Assembly: GCF_004799515.1 (NCBI RefSeq)
Contig: NZ_SSMX01000056.1
Coordinates: 1 to 53,470 of the forward strand
Length of the DNA stretch: 53,470 nucleotides
Origin: Phenylobacterium sp.
GTDB taxonomy: Bacteria; Pseudomonadota; Alphaproteobacteria; Caulobacterales; Caulobacteraceae
Direction: 5' to 3'
How positions within the stretch are numbered: the stretch's first letter is position 1; each line of letters starts with the position of its first letter. Made by a program: the position numbers and the translations under genes. Shown here one piece after another: positions 16,573 to 23,122 of this stretch. The notes beneath the pieces are model-generated. The model saw only the letters and a program-made list of their open reading frames with translations. It made no database searches and was not told where the DNA came from.

Positions 16573-16809
16573 ATGCTTCGCACTTTGGCTATCGTCGCCG
16601 CGCTCGCGCTCTGCGCCTCCGCCGCCGACGCTCAGAAGATCGACAAGAACGGCCGGTGCCACGACGCCGCGGGGAAATTCGCCAAGGCCGAGGTCTGCTC
16701 GGGCGCGAAGGGGCCGGCCATGGCCTCCGCCTATAAGCTCGACGCCAAGGGCAATTGCCACGACGCCAAGGGCAAGATGGCCAAGAAGGACCTGTGCGCG
16801 GCCAAGTAG
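16573..16809 (+). CDS. Small secreted protein with two Cys-containing repeats
   Basis: GGAGGA ten bases upstream supports the ATG at 16573. The 78-residue product has a signal peptide (MLRTLAIVAALALCASAADA, cleavage after ADA). The mature part carries two copies of a 19-residue unit: DKNGRCHDAAGKFAKAEVC, and DAKGNCHDAKGKMAKKDLC ending near the C-terminus. The paired cysteines suggest disulphides in the periplasm or outside the cell. Similar small signal-peptide proteins with CHDA.GKF.K motifs are known but have no established function. It is followed by a hairpin terminator and appears monocistronic. Confidence 0.75.
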   Translation: MLRTLAIVAALALCASAADAQKIDKNGRCHDAAGKFAKAEVCSGAKGPAMASAYKLDAKGNCHDAKGKMAKKDLCAAK

Positions 16810-16825
16810 CGGCCTGCGCAGGGCG

Positions 16826-17002
16826 CTACGCAGCCCCGTCGTCCCCACGGCCGGCGGGGCTGTTTCGGTGCCGGGGACGCTCGCCCCGGACGATCGCCGC
16901 CAGCCGCGTCATTGCGATTTTCACGCTCACGGCCCGCCGGAAGGCTTCTTTGAAGGCCTCGTGGTCATCGGGCCGCCCCGGCTGCGGCTCCTCGTTGCGC
17001 AT
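16826..17002 (-). CDS. Possible small basic protein divergent from the SRAP gene
   Basis: An ATG at 17002 with GGGAG seven bases upstream opens a 58-residue frame (MRNEEPQPGRPDDHEAFKEA, then a helical stretch with AMTRLAAIVRGERPRHR). No family was recognised. It overlaps the terminator of the secreted-protein gene and lies 27 bases from the SRAP start on the other strand. The ribosome site is the only positive support. Confidence 0.3.
   Translation of the reverse strand: MRNEEPQPGRPDDHEAFKEAFRRAVSVKIAMTRLAAIVRGERPRHRNSPAGRGDDGAA
16831..16865 (+). terminator. Hairpin terminator after the small secreted-protein gene
   Basis: CAGCCCCG (16831-16838) pairs with CGGGGCTG (16855-16862) across a 16-base loop and is followed by TTTC, 22 bases after the stop codon. 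The T-tract is short, so strength is uncertain. Confidence 0.45.
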
Positions 17003-17029
17003 CGCGGGCTCCCATGCTCCCGTCAGACC

Positions 17030-17764
17030 ATGTGCAATCTCTACAGCATCGCCACCTCCGTTGCAGAGTTCGCGCGCGCCGCCCGCGCTGATGGCGGCTC
17101 CTTTCACAATCAGCCGCCCATGACCGGGGTCTACCCGGACTACGCCGCGCCCGTGGTCACGCACGACACCGCGGGCGGCCGGGCGGTGAGGTACCTGCGC
17201 TGGGGGATGCCGTCGTCCAGCCAGGCGCTCTTTCAGGCGGCCAGCAAGCGGGCGGACGCCCTTCGCGCGAAAGGTCAGGCGTTCGACTTCAAGGAGCTGC
17301 TGCGGAGGGAGCCCGACCGCGGCACGACCAACATCCGCAACACCTCAAGCAAACACTGGCGGCGCTGGCTTGAACCGGAGAGCCGATGCCTGGTCCCCAT
17401 GACCTCCTTCTGCGAGCCCGACCAAGTCGGCGGGTCCCGGCAGAACATCTGGTTCGCGCTCGATGAGAGCCGTCCGCTGGCCTTTTTCGCGGGCGTCTGG
17501 ACACCGTGGACCTGCGTCCGCAAGACGTCCGAAGGCGAGGTCGCGTGCGAGGTCTTTGGCTTCCTCACCACCGAGGCCAACGTCGAGGTGAGGCGGCACC
17601 ATGACAAGGCCATGCCGGTCATCCTGACGGCGCCGGCAGAGTGGGACGCGTGGATGAGCGACAAGCCCTGGCCAGAGGTCGCGCACCTCCAGCGGCCGTT
17701 GCCGGATGGCGCGCTCAAGATCGTGAATCGGGGCGTCAAGCAGGATGAGATCGCGGCCGTCTAA
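17030..17764 (+). CDS. SRAP-family (HMCES/YedK-like) DNA-protein crosslink protein
   Basis: The product begins MCNLYS, putting the catalytic Cys at position 2 after Met removal, as in all SRAP proteins; this fixes the start at 17030. NIRNTSSKHW supplies the conserved Asn region, CLVPMTSFCEP the conserved Glu (canonical GFYEW), and RRHHDKAMPVIL the conserved His. HMCES/YedK proteins form a thiazolidine link with abasic sites in single-stranded DNA and so shield them during replication. The length of 244 residues is normal. The canonical Trp after the Glu motif is replaced, as in one common alphaproteobacterial subgroup. No SOS box was recognised. Confidence 0.9.
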   Translation: MCNLYSIATSVAEFARAARADGGSFHNQPPMTGVYPDYAAPVVTHDTAGGRAVRYLRWGMPSSSQALFQAASKRADALRAKGQAFDFKELLRREPDRGTTNIRNTSSKHWRRWLEPESRCLVPMTSFCEPDQVGGSRQNIWFALDESRPLAFFAGVWTPWTCVRKTSEGEVACEVFGFLTTEANVEVRRHHDKAMPVILTAPAEWDAWMSDKPWPEVAHLQRPLPDGALKIVNRGVKQDEIAAV

Positions 17765-17915
17765 CGGGCGTCGAACGTCCGGTGACCGCCGATGGCCTAG
17801 TGGCCGCTCGCGACCCATGGCGGACATTCTGCGCCTGGCCGGTGCGCGCGGTGTTCGACGATGCGTCCGCGGTCGACGCCCTGCTGGCGAAGGCCGGCCT
17901 CTAGATCGCGGTTGC

Positions 17916-17958
17916 ATACCTGTCAGTTCTAGGCATTATACCTTTCAGTTCGAGGTAT
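17916..17958. promoter_or_regulatory. Two tandem inverted-repeat operators upstream of padR-like gene
   Basis: ATACCT-N9-AGGCAT (17916-17936) and ATACCT-N9-AGGTAT (17938-17958) lie 22 bases apart, two helical turns, so a regulator would bind both on the same DNA face. The second has perfect six-base arms. They end 14 bases before the PadR-family start, suggesting autoregulation. Confidence 0.6.
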
Positions 17959-17972
17959 CAGGGCCGGCAGCG

Positions 17973-18320
17973 ATGGCGTCCACCAACCCCAGTTTCATGA
18001 ACGGCGTGCCGGAGCTCTTGGTGCTGCGCCTGCTGCGGGGCCGCAAGATGTACGGCTATGAGATCGTCCAGGCGATCCGCGAAGAGACGGGCGAGGTCGT
18101 GAGCCTGGGTGAAGGCGTCGTCTACCCCGTGCTGCATGCGTTGGAACGCAGCGGCGCGATCACGTCCGCACGCCGCACAGTCGGCGGCCGCAGCCGCATC
18201 TACTATGCCCTGTCGCCCAAGGGCGTCTCGCGCCTGACGGAGCTTACCGAGCTCTGGTCGCGGATCACCGGGGCCGTGCAGCAGGTACTCGTGGGAGGCG
18301 GTCGTGCAGGCCTCGTTTGA
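17973..18320 (+). CDS. PadR-family transcriptional regulator
   Basis: The 115-residue product has the PadR winged helix: LLVLRLLRGRKMYGYEIVQA, then LGEGVVYPVLHALERSGAI, and GRSRIYYALSPKG in the wing. PadR proteins repress detoxification or transport genes and often their own operon. The start at 17973 was chosen for position after the operators; an ATG at 17997 is an alternative. The stop lies within the following membrane-protein gene (17-base overlap), so the two are translationally coupled. This pairing of PadR with a permease-like membrane partner is common. Confidence 0.9.
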   Translation: MASTNPSFMNGVPELLVLRLLRGRKMYGYEIVQAIREETGEVVSLGEGVVYPVLHALERSGAITSARRTVGGRSRIYYALSPKGVSRLTELTELWSRITGAVQQVLVGGGRAGLV

Positions 18321-18987
18321 CCCGCTTTGGCGGCGGCTGCTGCAAGGCGGGGTGCGGCGACGCCCGGCGCGCCGATACCTGGCCGAGCTGAGGGATCATC
18401 TGGATGACCTCATCGCCGAAGAGCGCCGGGCGATGAGCGATCCGCGCGAAGCGGAAACCCGGGCGCTTTCCAGACTAGGGAGCATCGAGATGCTGGCCGA
18501 CGCCATGATCGAACGCCGCGAATTCCAGGCCTGGGGCCGCAAGGCGCCCGTGGCCGCCTATCTGATCGCGCCCGCCGCCGCCCTGGCGGCGATCACGGCG
18601 CTGACGGTGGTGGGCGTGGTGGTGACGGTGAAGCAGGTGCAAGCCGGCGCCGGCGCGGGCGCCTTGCCCGGCTGGCTCAGCGAATTCGCGGCCCGCATGA
18701 TGTTCTTCAGCCACGCCATCCTGCCGTTGTTGCTCGCCTGGGCGCTGGGCGTCGCGGCGTTCCGCAACCGCTCGGCCCCGCTCTGGCCGGCCAGCGGGAT
18801 CGTCGCGCTGGCCGCGCTCGGCAGCATCTTCCACCCGATCCTGACGCTGCCGACCGCCACGACGCACGGCGAGGTCTCGATCTCGCCGGACGGGATCGCC
18901 GGGTTCGCGGTGCTGCTGGCGGTCGCGGCCTTGCCTTACGCGGCGCTGTTGGTCAGGCGCAGCGCGCGGGAGCGCCAGACCGGCTGA
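18304..18987 (+). CDS. Membrane protein co-encoded with PadR (permease-prefix/DUF1700-like)
   Basis: The GTG at 18304 overlaps the PadR gene by 17 bases and has GGGAGG upstream. Of the 227 residues, the first 75 form a soluble helical domain (RRRPARRYLAELRDHLDDLIAEE through LGSIEMLADAM) like the permease-prefix domain found in PadR-linked proteins. At least four hydrophobic segments follow (about residues 82-105, 130-155, 160-180 and 195-218). It is probably an inner-membrane partner controlled by the upstream regulator; the transported or sensed molecule is unknown. Confidence 0.75.
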   Translation: MQASFDPLWRRLLQGGVRRRPARRYLAELRDHLDDLIAEERRAMSDPREAETRALSRLGSIEMLADAMIERREFQAWGRKAPVAAYLIAPAAALAAITALTVVGVVVTVKQVQAGAGAGALPGWLSEFAARMMFFSHAILPLLLAWALGVAAFRNRSAPLWPASGIVALAALGSIFHPILTLPTATTHGEVSISPDGIAGFAVLLAVAALPYAALLVRRSARERQTG

Positions 18988-19033
18988 CTACGGCCACGCT
19001 TGCCGCCGAGCCTATTGAGCTACAGGAGCGCCG

Positions 19034-19936
19034 ATGAACATGTCTCGACTGTCGTGGCTGCCACTGATCGTTACGGCCGTCGCGTCCTGCGCGACCGCCG
19101 CGCCCGCGCATTTCACGCTGGGGCGGCCAAGCGGTCCCCCCGTTGACTGGTACCTCGACAGACAGAGCGCCTCTGGCAAGCAGGGGATCCTGGTCATCGC
19201 CCAGGGGTCCGGCTGCGCTTCGGTTGTGAACAATCGAAATGTGGAGGCGGCGAAGAGCTTGCTGCCGGACTTCACGGTCGTCACGGTCGAGAAGTACGGA
19301 GTGGCCCCAAGTGCGGCGCCAGGCGGTGAGGCCGATTGTTCGCAGGCCTATTGGGCTCACCACACGGTCACCCAGCGGGTCGAAGACTATTCCGCGGTGA
19401 TCGGGCGCCTGAAGAAAGCGGCTTGGTGGAACGGCAAGCTCGTCCTCTTCGGCGGATCCGAGGGCGGCGCGGTCGTCCAGATCCTCGCCGCCAGGGTGAA
19501 CGCGGACGCCTCCGTCATCTTCTCGTCCGCGACCGGCATTCCGTTCCGGGACGCGTTCGTCCAGGTCATCCCGCCCGAGCTGGCGGTGCAAGCGCCGTCA
19601 CAGCTCGAACGGGCTCGCCGCAATCCGTTGAGCCCGGAGGTCTGGGGCGGGAATTCCCTGCGGTGGTGGGCGGACATTGCCGACCGGCCTTTGTGGGAGG
19701 ACGCCCTGAGAGCCAGGGGCGCTCTGCTGGTGGTCCAGGGCGCGCGGGACAGATCCAACCCCGTATCGTCAGCGAGAGCGTTTCGGGACCAGTTCGCGAC
19801 GCGCCATCGAGGCAATCTCACCTACTGGGAGTATCCCGACTACGACCACGCGATGGTCGACAGCAGCGGCGTCTCGCACCTGTCCGAGGTGCTCTCGAGA
19901 ATTTCAGGATGGCTTCGCCTGAAGCTTGGCAATTAG
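19034..19936 (+). CDS. Secreted or lipid-anchored alpha/beta-hydrolase
   Basis: The 300-residue product has an N-terminal signal sequence. Cleavage could be by signal peptidase I after the Ala-rich stretch, or at a VASC lipobox (Cys 19), giving a lipoprotein. The hydrolase fold is visible: ILVIAQGSGC near an oxyanion position, LVLFGGSEGGAVVQ with Ser of the G-x-S-x-G nucleophile elbow near residue 142, QGARDRSNP with the acid near 237, and YPDYDHAMVD with the His near 276. Substrate is unknown. The gene is monocistronic, with GGAG about ten bases upstream of the ATG. Confidence 0.8.
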   Translation: MNMSRLSWLPLIVTAVASCATAAPAHFTLGRPSGPPVDWYLDRQSASGKQGILVIAQGSGCASVVNNRNVEAAKSLLPDFTVVTVEKYGVAPSAAPGGEADCSQAYWAHHTVTQRVEDYSAVIGRLKKAAWWNGKLVLFGGSEGGAVVQILAARVNADASVIFSSATGIPFRDAFVQVIPPELAVQAPSQLERARRNPLSPEVWGGNSLRWWADIADRPLWEDALRARGALLVVQGARDRSNPVSSARAFRDQFATRHRGNLTYWEYPDYDHAMVDSSGVSHLSEVLSRISGWLRLKLGN

Positions 19937-20071
19937 GTTCATCACCTGGTTAGTTGACGTCCGCTTTCCACCCATTGGCGACGTTTGAAGAGTCCGCAAA
20001 CAGCCAGAAACGGTCCGTCCCGTCCGTCCCGAATGCGGACTCTCCGAACGCCTGCCAAGGGTGGGTAGCCG

Positions 20072-20503
20072 TCATTGGCTGCTCGCCGAAAAGCGGACCT
20101 TCGCCGCCGCCTTGGGTAATTGCCCATGAGGCTTTGGCCGCTGTCGTGGATTACCCTCAGCGTCCAGGGGTTCGAGGCATCGCTCGCCCGGCTCGAACAG
20201 GTTCGCCTTGCCCCATTGGGCGAGCGCGATCAGCACGGGCAGCAGGGCGCGGCCCTTGTCCGTCAGCAGATAGTCCTGATGCGCGCCGTCGCCCGGCGCC
20301 GTGGATAGGATGCCCTGGGCGACAAGCACCTTGAGCCGGGCCGCCAGGATGTTCTTGGCCGCGCCGAGATTGCGCTGAAACCCGCCGAACCGTGTCACGC
20401 CGGCCAGGGCCTCGCGGACGATCAGCAGGGTCCACCAATCGCCGACCACGTCGAGCGATCGGGCGATCGGACAGGCGTCGCCTTCAAAGCTCTTTCTTTT
20501 CAC
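20072..20503 (-). CDS. HxlR-family transcriptional regulator
   Basis: The 143-residue product begins MKRKSFEGDACPIARSLDVV and continues GDWWTLLIVREAL, RFGGFQRNLG, NILAARLKVLVAQGIL and YLLTDKGRALLPV, the full HxlR winged-helix pattern. The Cys at position 11, next to CPIARSL, is the conserved one used by some members as a redox or electrophile sensor. It is divergent from the MBL-fold hydrolase at 20608, with paired repeats between them, so it probably represses or activates that gene. The tail beyond residue 110 is basic and variable. Confidence 0.9.
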   Translation of the reverse strand: MKRKSFEGDACPIARSLDVVGDWWTLLIVREALAGVTRFGGFQRNLGAAKNILAARLKVLVAQGILSTAPGDGAHQDYLLTDKGRALLPVLIALAQWGKANLFEPGERCLEPLDAEGNPRQRPKPHGQLPKAAAKVRFSASSQ

Positions 20504-20536
20504 GGATACCGCACTCCTCAGGGCCTTTCGCGGAAT

Positions 20537-20595
20537 ATGGTTGCATAATTAAACCATTTCGCGGATATGGGTCATCCAGTTGCGAAATTAAACCA
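20537..20595. promoter_or_regulatory. Candidate HxlR operator region
   Basis: ATGGTT-N9-AACCAT at 20537-20557 is an inverted repeat. TTGCATAATTAAACCA (20541-20556) recurs as TTGCGAAATTAAACCA at 20580-20595, a 39-base direct repeat spacing. Both lie in the AT-rich divergent promoter between the HxlR gene and the MBL hydrolase. Confidence 0.55.
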
Positions 20596-20607
20596 AATGG
20601 GCCGGCG

Positions 20608-21588
20608 ATGTTCAAACCAACTGCAGGAGCGGCAAGCTTTTGGATCGCCGCGTTGCTAGCCGCACTGTCGGCATCGGCCGCCGCCGCCCAGGGCATTCCG
20701 TTCGACAAGATTGAGCTCAGCACCGAAAAGCTGGCCCCGAACGTCTATGTGCTGACGGGCTCTCCAGACGTCGATCCGGGCCATCCGGAGGCGGCGGGCG
20801 GGCGCATCGGCCTGCTGGTCGGGCCGGACGGCGTGGTCATGGTCGACGCCCAGTACGCGCCGCTATCGGACAAGGTTCTAGCCGCGATACGGCGGATCAG
20901 CCCGGCTCCGATCCGCGTCCTGATCGACACCCACGAGCATCCCGACCACACCGGCGGCAACCCCAACTTCGCGCGGATGGGAGCGATGATCTTCGCGCGC
21001 GAGGAAACCCGCGAGGAACTGCTTCAGCCCCTGCCCGCCGCGGTCGGCGCGGCGGCGTCCGGAACCGACCCGGCCCGGCTGCCCGTGGTCACCTACGGGC
21101 TCGGCAACCCGGTAAAGCTCCATCTGAACGGCGAGACGATCGACCTGATCCCGCTGAAGGCGGCGCATACCGGCGGCGACACTATGGTCCGTTTCGAGAC
21201 CGCCAACGTGATCATGATCGGCGATTTCTACCGCAACTACGGCTACCCGTTCATCGATCCCGGCAACGGCGGCAGCCTGCAAGGCGTGCTCGACGCGGTC
21301 GACCTGACCATGACCCTCGCCGGGCCCGATACGGTGCTGGTCCCCGGCCACGGAAGCATCATCCGCCGCAGCGATCTGGTCCCCTACCGCGCCATGATCC
21401 TGGACGTCAGAGGCAAGGTCCAGGCCATGATCGGCCAGGGCAAGACCCTGCCCGAAATCCTGGCTGCAAAGCTGACCGCGCCCTATGACGCCAAGGTCCC
21501 CGGAGGCCTGGCGCCGCTTCCCGCCGGCTTCGGCAACAGCGCCGACCGCTTCGTCAGTCTGGTATACGCGGGACTCGCCAAGCGATGA
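20608..21588 (+). CDS. Periplasmic MBL-fold metallo-hydrolase
   Basis: The 326-residue product has a signal peptide (cleavage after ASAAAA, around residue 26). The metallo-beta-lactamase fold is shown by the metal-binding motif THEHPDHTGGN near residue 112, HTGGDTMVRF with the next His near 190, IGDFYRNYGYP with the bridging Asp near 207, and VLVPGHGSII with the last His. Such cyclase-like hydrolases act on varied esters, lactones or related compounds in the periplasm; the substrate here is unknown. It overlaps the following membrane-protein gene by four bases (ATGA) and is divergent from HxlR, its likely regulator. Confidence 0.85.
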   Translation: MFKPTAGAASFWIAALLAALSASAAAAQGIPFDKIELSTEKLAPNVYVLTGSPDVDPGHPEAAGGRIGLLVGPDGVVMVDAQYAPLSDKVLAAIRRISPAPIRVLIDTHEHPDHTGGNPNFARMGAMIFAREETREELLQPLPAAVGAAASGTDPARLPVVTYGLGNPVKLHLNGETIDLIPLKAAHTGGDTMVRFETANVIMIGDFYRNYGYPFIDPGNGGSLQGVLDAVDLTMTLAGPDTVLVPGHGSIIRRSDLVPYRAMILDVRGKVQAMIGQGKTLPEILAAKLTAPYDAKVPGGLAPLPAGFGNSADRFVSLVYAGLAKR

Positions 21589-22067
21589 GGGCGGTTCAGC
21601 TGGCGAGCCTGATCGGGTTCGGGTTGGCGGGGTTTTTCCTCGCCGCGCCCCGGCTCAACAGGTTGAATCTGGCTGATGCGCTCAGCCTGCTGCTGTCTGT
21701 GCACGTCTTCCGTGTCGTGGCGCTGTTCGTCATCCAGGCCCAGCATGACGGCTACCAGATCTCGAACACCGCCGTGACCGAGATCGTGGTGGGCGATCTG
21801 GCGGGCGCGGCGATCGCGGCCGTCTCGATCATGCTGCTGCGAAAGGGCGCGCGCCTCGGCGTCCTGCTCAGCTGGCTCCTGATCTTTGAGACGGTTATCG
21901 ACATCGCCGTCGGCATTCACCGAAAGGTTCTTGAGCCCATAAGGGTCGGGGTCGCAGGGCCGCTGTGGCCGGTCCTCGCCGTCTTCGTGCCGCTGATGAT
22001 CGTGACGCTACCCCTTCTGGCGTGGCAGTTGATCACCCGCGGTAAAGATTCTCTTTCCAATACCTAA
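21585..22067 (+). CDS. Four-TM hypothetical membrane protein coupled to the MBL hydrolase
   Basis: The ATG overlaps the hydrolase stop (ATGA). The 160-residue product has hydrophobic segments at about residues 4-22, 32-50, 62-82, 87-108 and 125-152, with few charged residues between. No family was recognised beyond a general resemblance to small alphaproteobacterial membrane proteins. Co-translation with the hydrolase suggests a shared physiological role. Confidence 0.75.
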   Translation: MRAVQLASLIGFGLAGFFLAAPRLNRLNLADALSLLLSVHVFRVVALFVIQAQHDGYQISNTAVTEIVVGDLAGAAIAAVSIMLLRKGARLGVLLSWLLIFETVIDIAVGIHRKVLEPIRVGVAGPLWPVLAVFVPLMIVTLPLLAWQLITRGKDSLSNT

Positions 22068-22629
22068 GCGATCTTGCCCAAACCGGAACCTCCCAAAGTC
22101 CGACATGGGTCGGTTTCACCCGTTGGCATTCTGCCCGGAACTCGCCGTTGGCGGGTTCATCGCGACCGGGCCGAATCCGGACGTTGCCAACGGAAGAGAT
22201 GAGTCGAGGCTGTGTAAAAAAGCGAAGCAGTTCAGAATCCTGACATCACGGTGTTGGGGGCTTCCGGATGGTGTCGGAGTCCTCCTCATAGGTGGACTGC
22301 GTTGGCCGGAAGAAGTCGGTGCTCATGGCTCCGCGTTTGATCGGCGCGGGCATGTCTTCTGGTCCCGAAATCGAGGAACTGTGTAAGACACGTGTAAGTC
22401 GTGGGAAACGACTAACCCGTTGATTTGGCTACGAAGGCTACGGGTAGATGTCGTTTTGAGGCGTACCTAGCGGCGCAGCGCAGTGAGATCGGCAGCCGCA
22501 TTCTACGGGACGCCGCTGAGCCCCGCGGCTCGCCGTGATGAAACAGACATGAGTCCGCTCGCCGGCTAAATTCTGCGCGTGTTCCGAAACCCGCGAAGAT
22601 CGACGCGACACGCCCAGCTCATGGACGAC
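22068..22629. other. Long non-coding stretch, possible remnant of a mobile element
   Basis: No gene was recognised in these 560 bases. GAGGCTGTGTAAAAAAG near 22207 and GAGGAACTGTGTAAGAC near 22374 are related in the same orientation, and GTGTAAGAC is followed by CACGTGTAAGTC. Such TGTGTAA-rich ends recall insertion-sequence termini, but neither an inverted partner nor a transposase was found. Confidence 0.3.
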
Positions 22630-23052
22630 CTAGCGTTTCGGCGCCTTGGCTTTGGTTGTCTTGCCCCGACGTTTTGATCCGAGACCTGCCGCCTTCGCGA
22701 GGGCTGAGCGCTGCGCGGAATACACTGCCGCGACAATGGGGTAGTCGTTCGGCAGACCGAACTTCTCGCGATAGGTCTGCGGCGTGAACCCGTGGGTCGA
22801 GAGGTGCCGCTTCAATTGCTGGTAGGTGCGGCCGTCGATGAAGCTCACGATCCCATCGGGCCTGATGGAGCGGCGGATCTGCGCCGTTGAGGGGGCGGAC
22901 GCCTCTTCCGTGGGCGGGGCAGGGGTTGGCTGCATCAGGGCCCCATGAACCGACGCGATCAGAGCGGGCAGCTCACCGATCGAGGACCGGTTCTTTTCGA
23001 GATAGTTCGAGACGATCTGTGTGGTGAGGACGAGGAGAGTCGTGTCGGCCAT
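22630..23052 (-). CDS. mucR: MucR/Ros-family regulator with altered zinc-finger ligand
   Basis: The 140-residue product has the MucR layout: LVLTTQIVSNYLEKN near the start, then a linker, then SIRPDGIVSFIDGRTYQQLKR, HLSTHGFTPQTYREKFGLP and DYPIVAAVYSAQRSALAKAAGLG. MucR proteins are nucleoid-level transcriptional regulators of cell cycle and surface genes in Alphaproteobacteria. The usual Cys in IVCLEDG is replaced by Ser here (IVSFIDG), so the zinc site is likely weakened or absent. The start at 23052 was chosen from the family N-terminus. The gene lies 70 bases beyond the end of the hybrid kinase on the same strand. Confidence 0.85.
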   Translation of the reverse strand: MADTTLLVLTTQIVSNYLEKNRSSIGELPALIASVHGALMQPTPAPPTEEASAPSTAQIRRSIRPDGIVSFIDGRTYQQLKRHLSTHGFTPQTYREKFGLPNDYPIVAAVYSAQRSALAKAAGLGSKRRGKTTKAKAPKR

Positions 23053-23122
23053 AGGTGGGTTGATCCCGAATTTCCCAAAGATTGGCTGAGTGAGCGCGCT
23101 TAGACAATGACACTGCGAGGCC

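Noticed and set aside
22207..22400. Possible insertion-sequence remnant from related TGTGTAA words
   Set aside because: The words are in direct rather than inverted orientation, no transposase sequence was found, and no target duplication was seen. Kept only as a note on the non-coding stretch.
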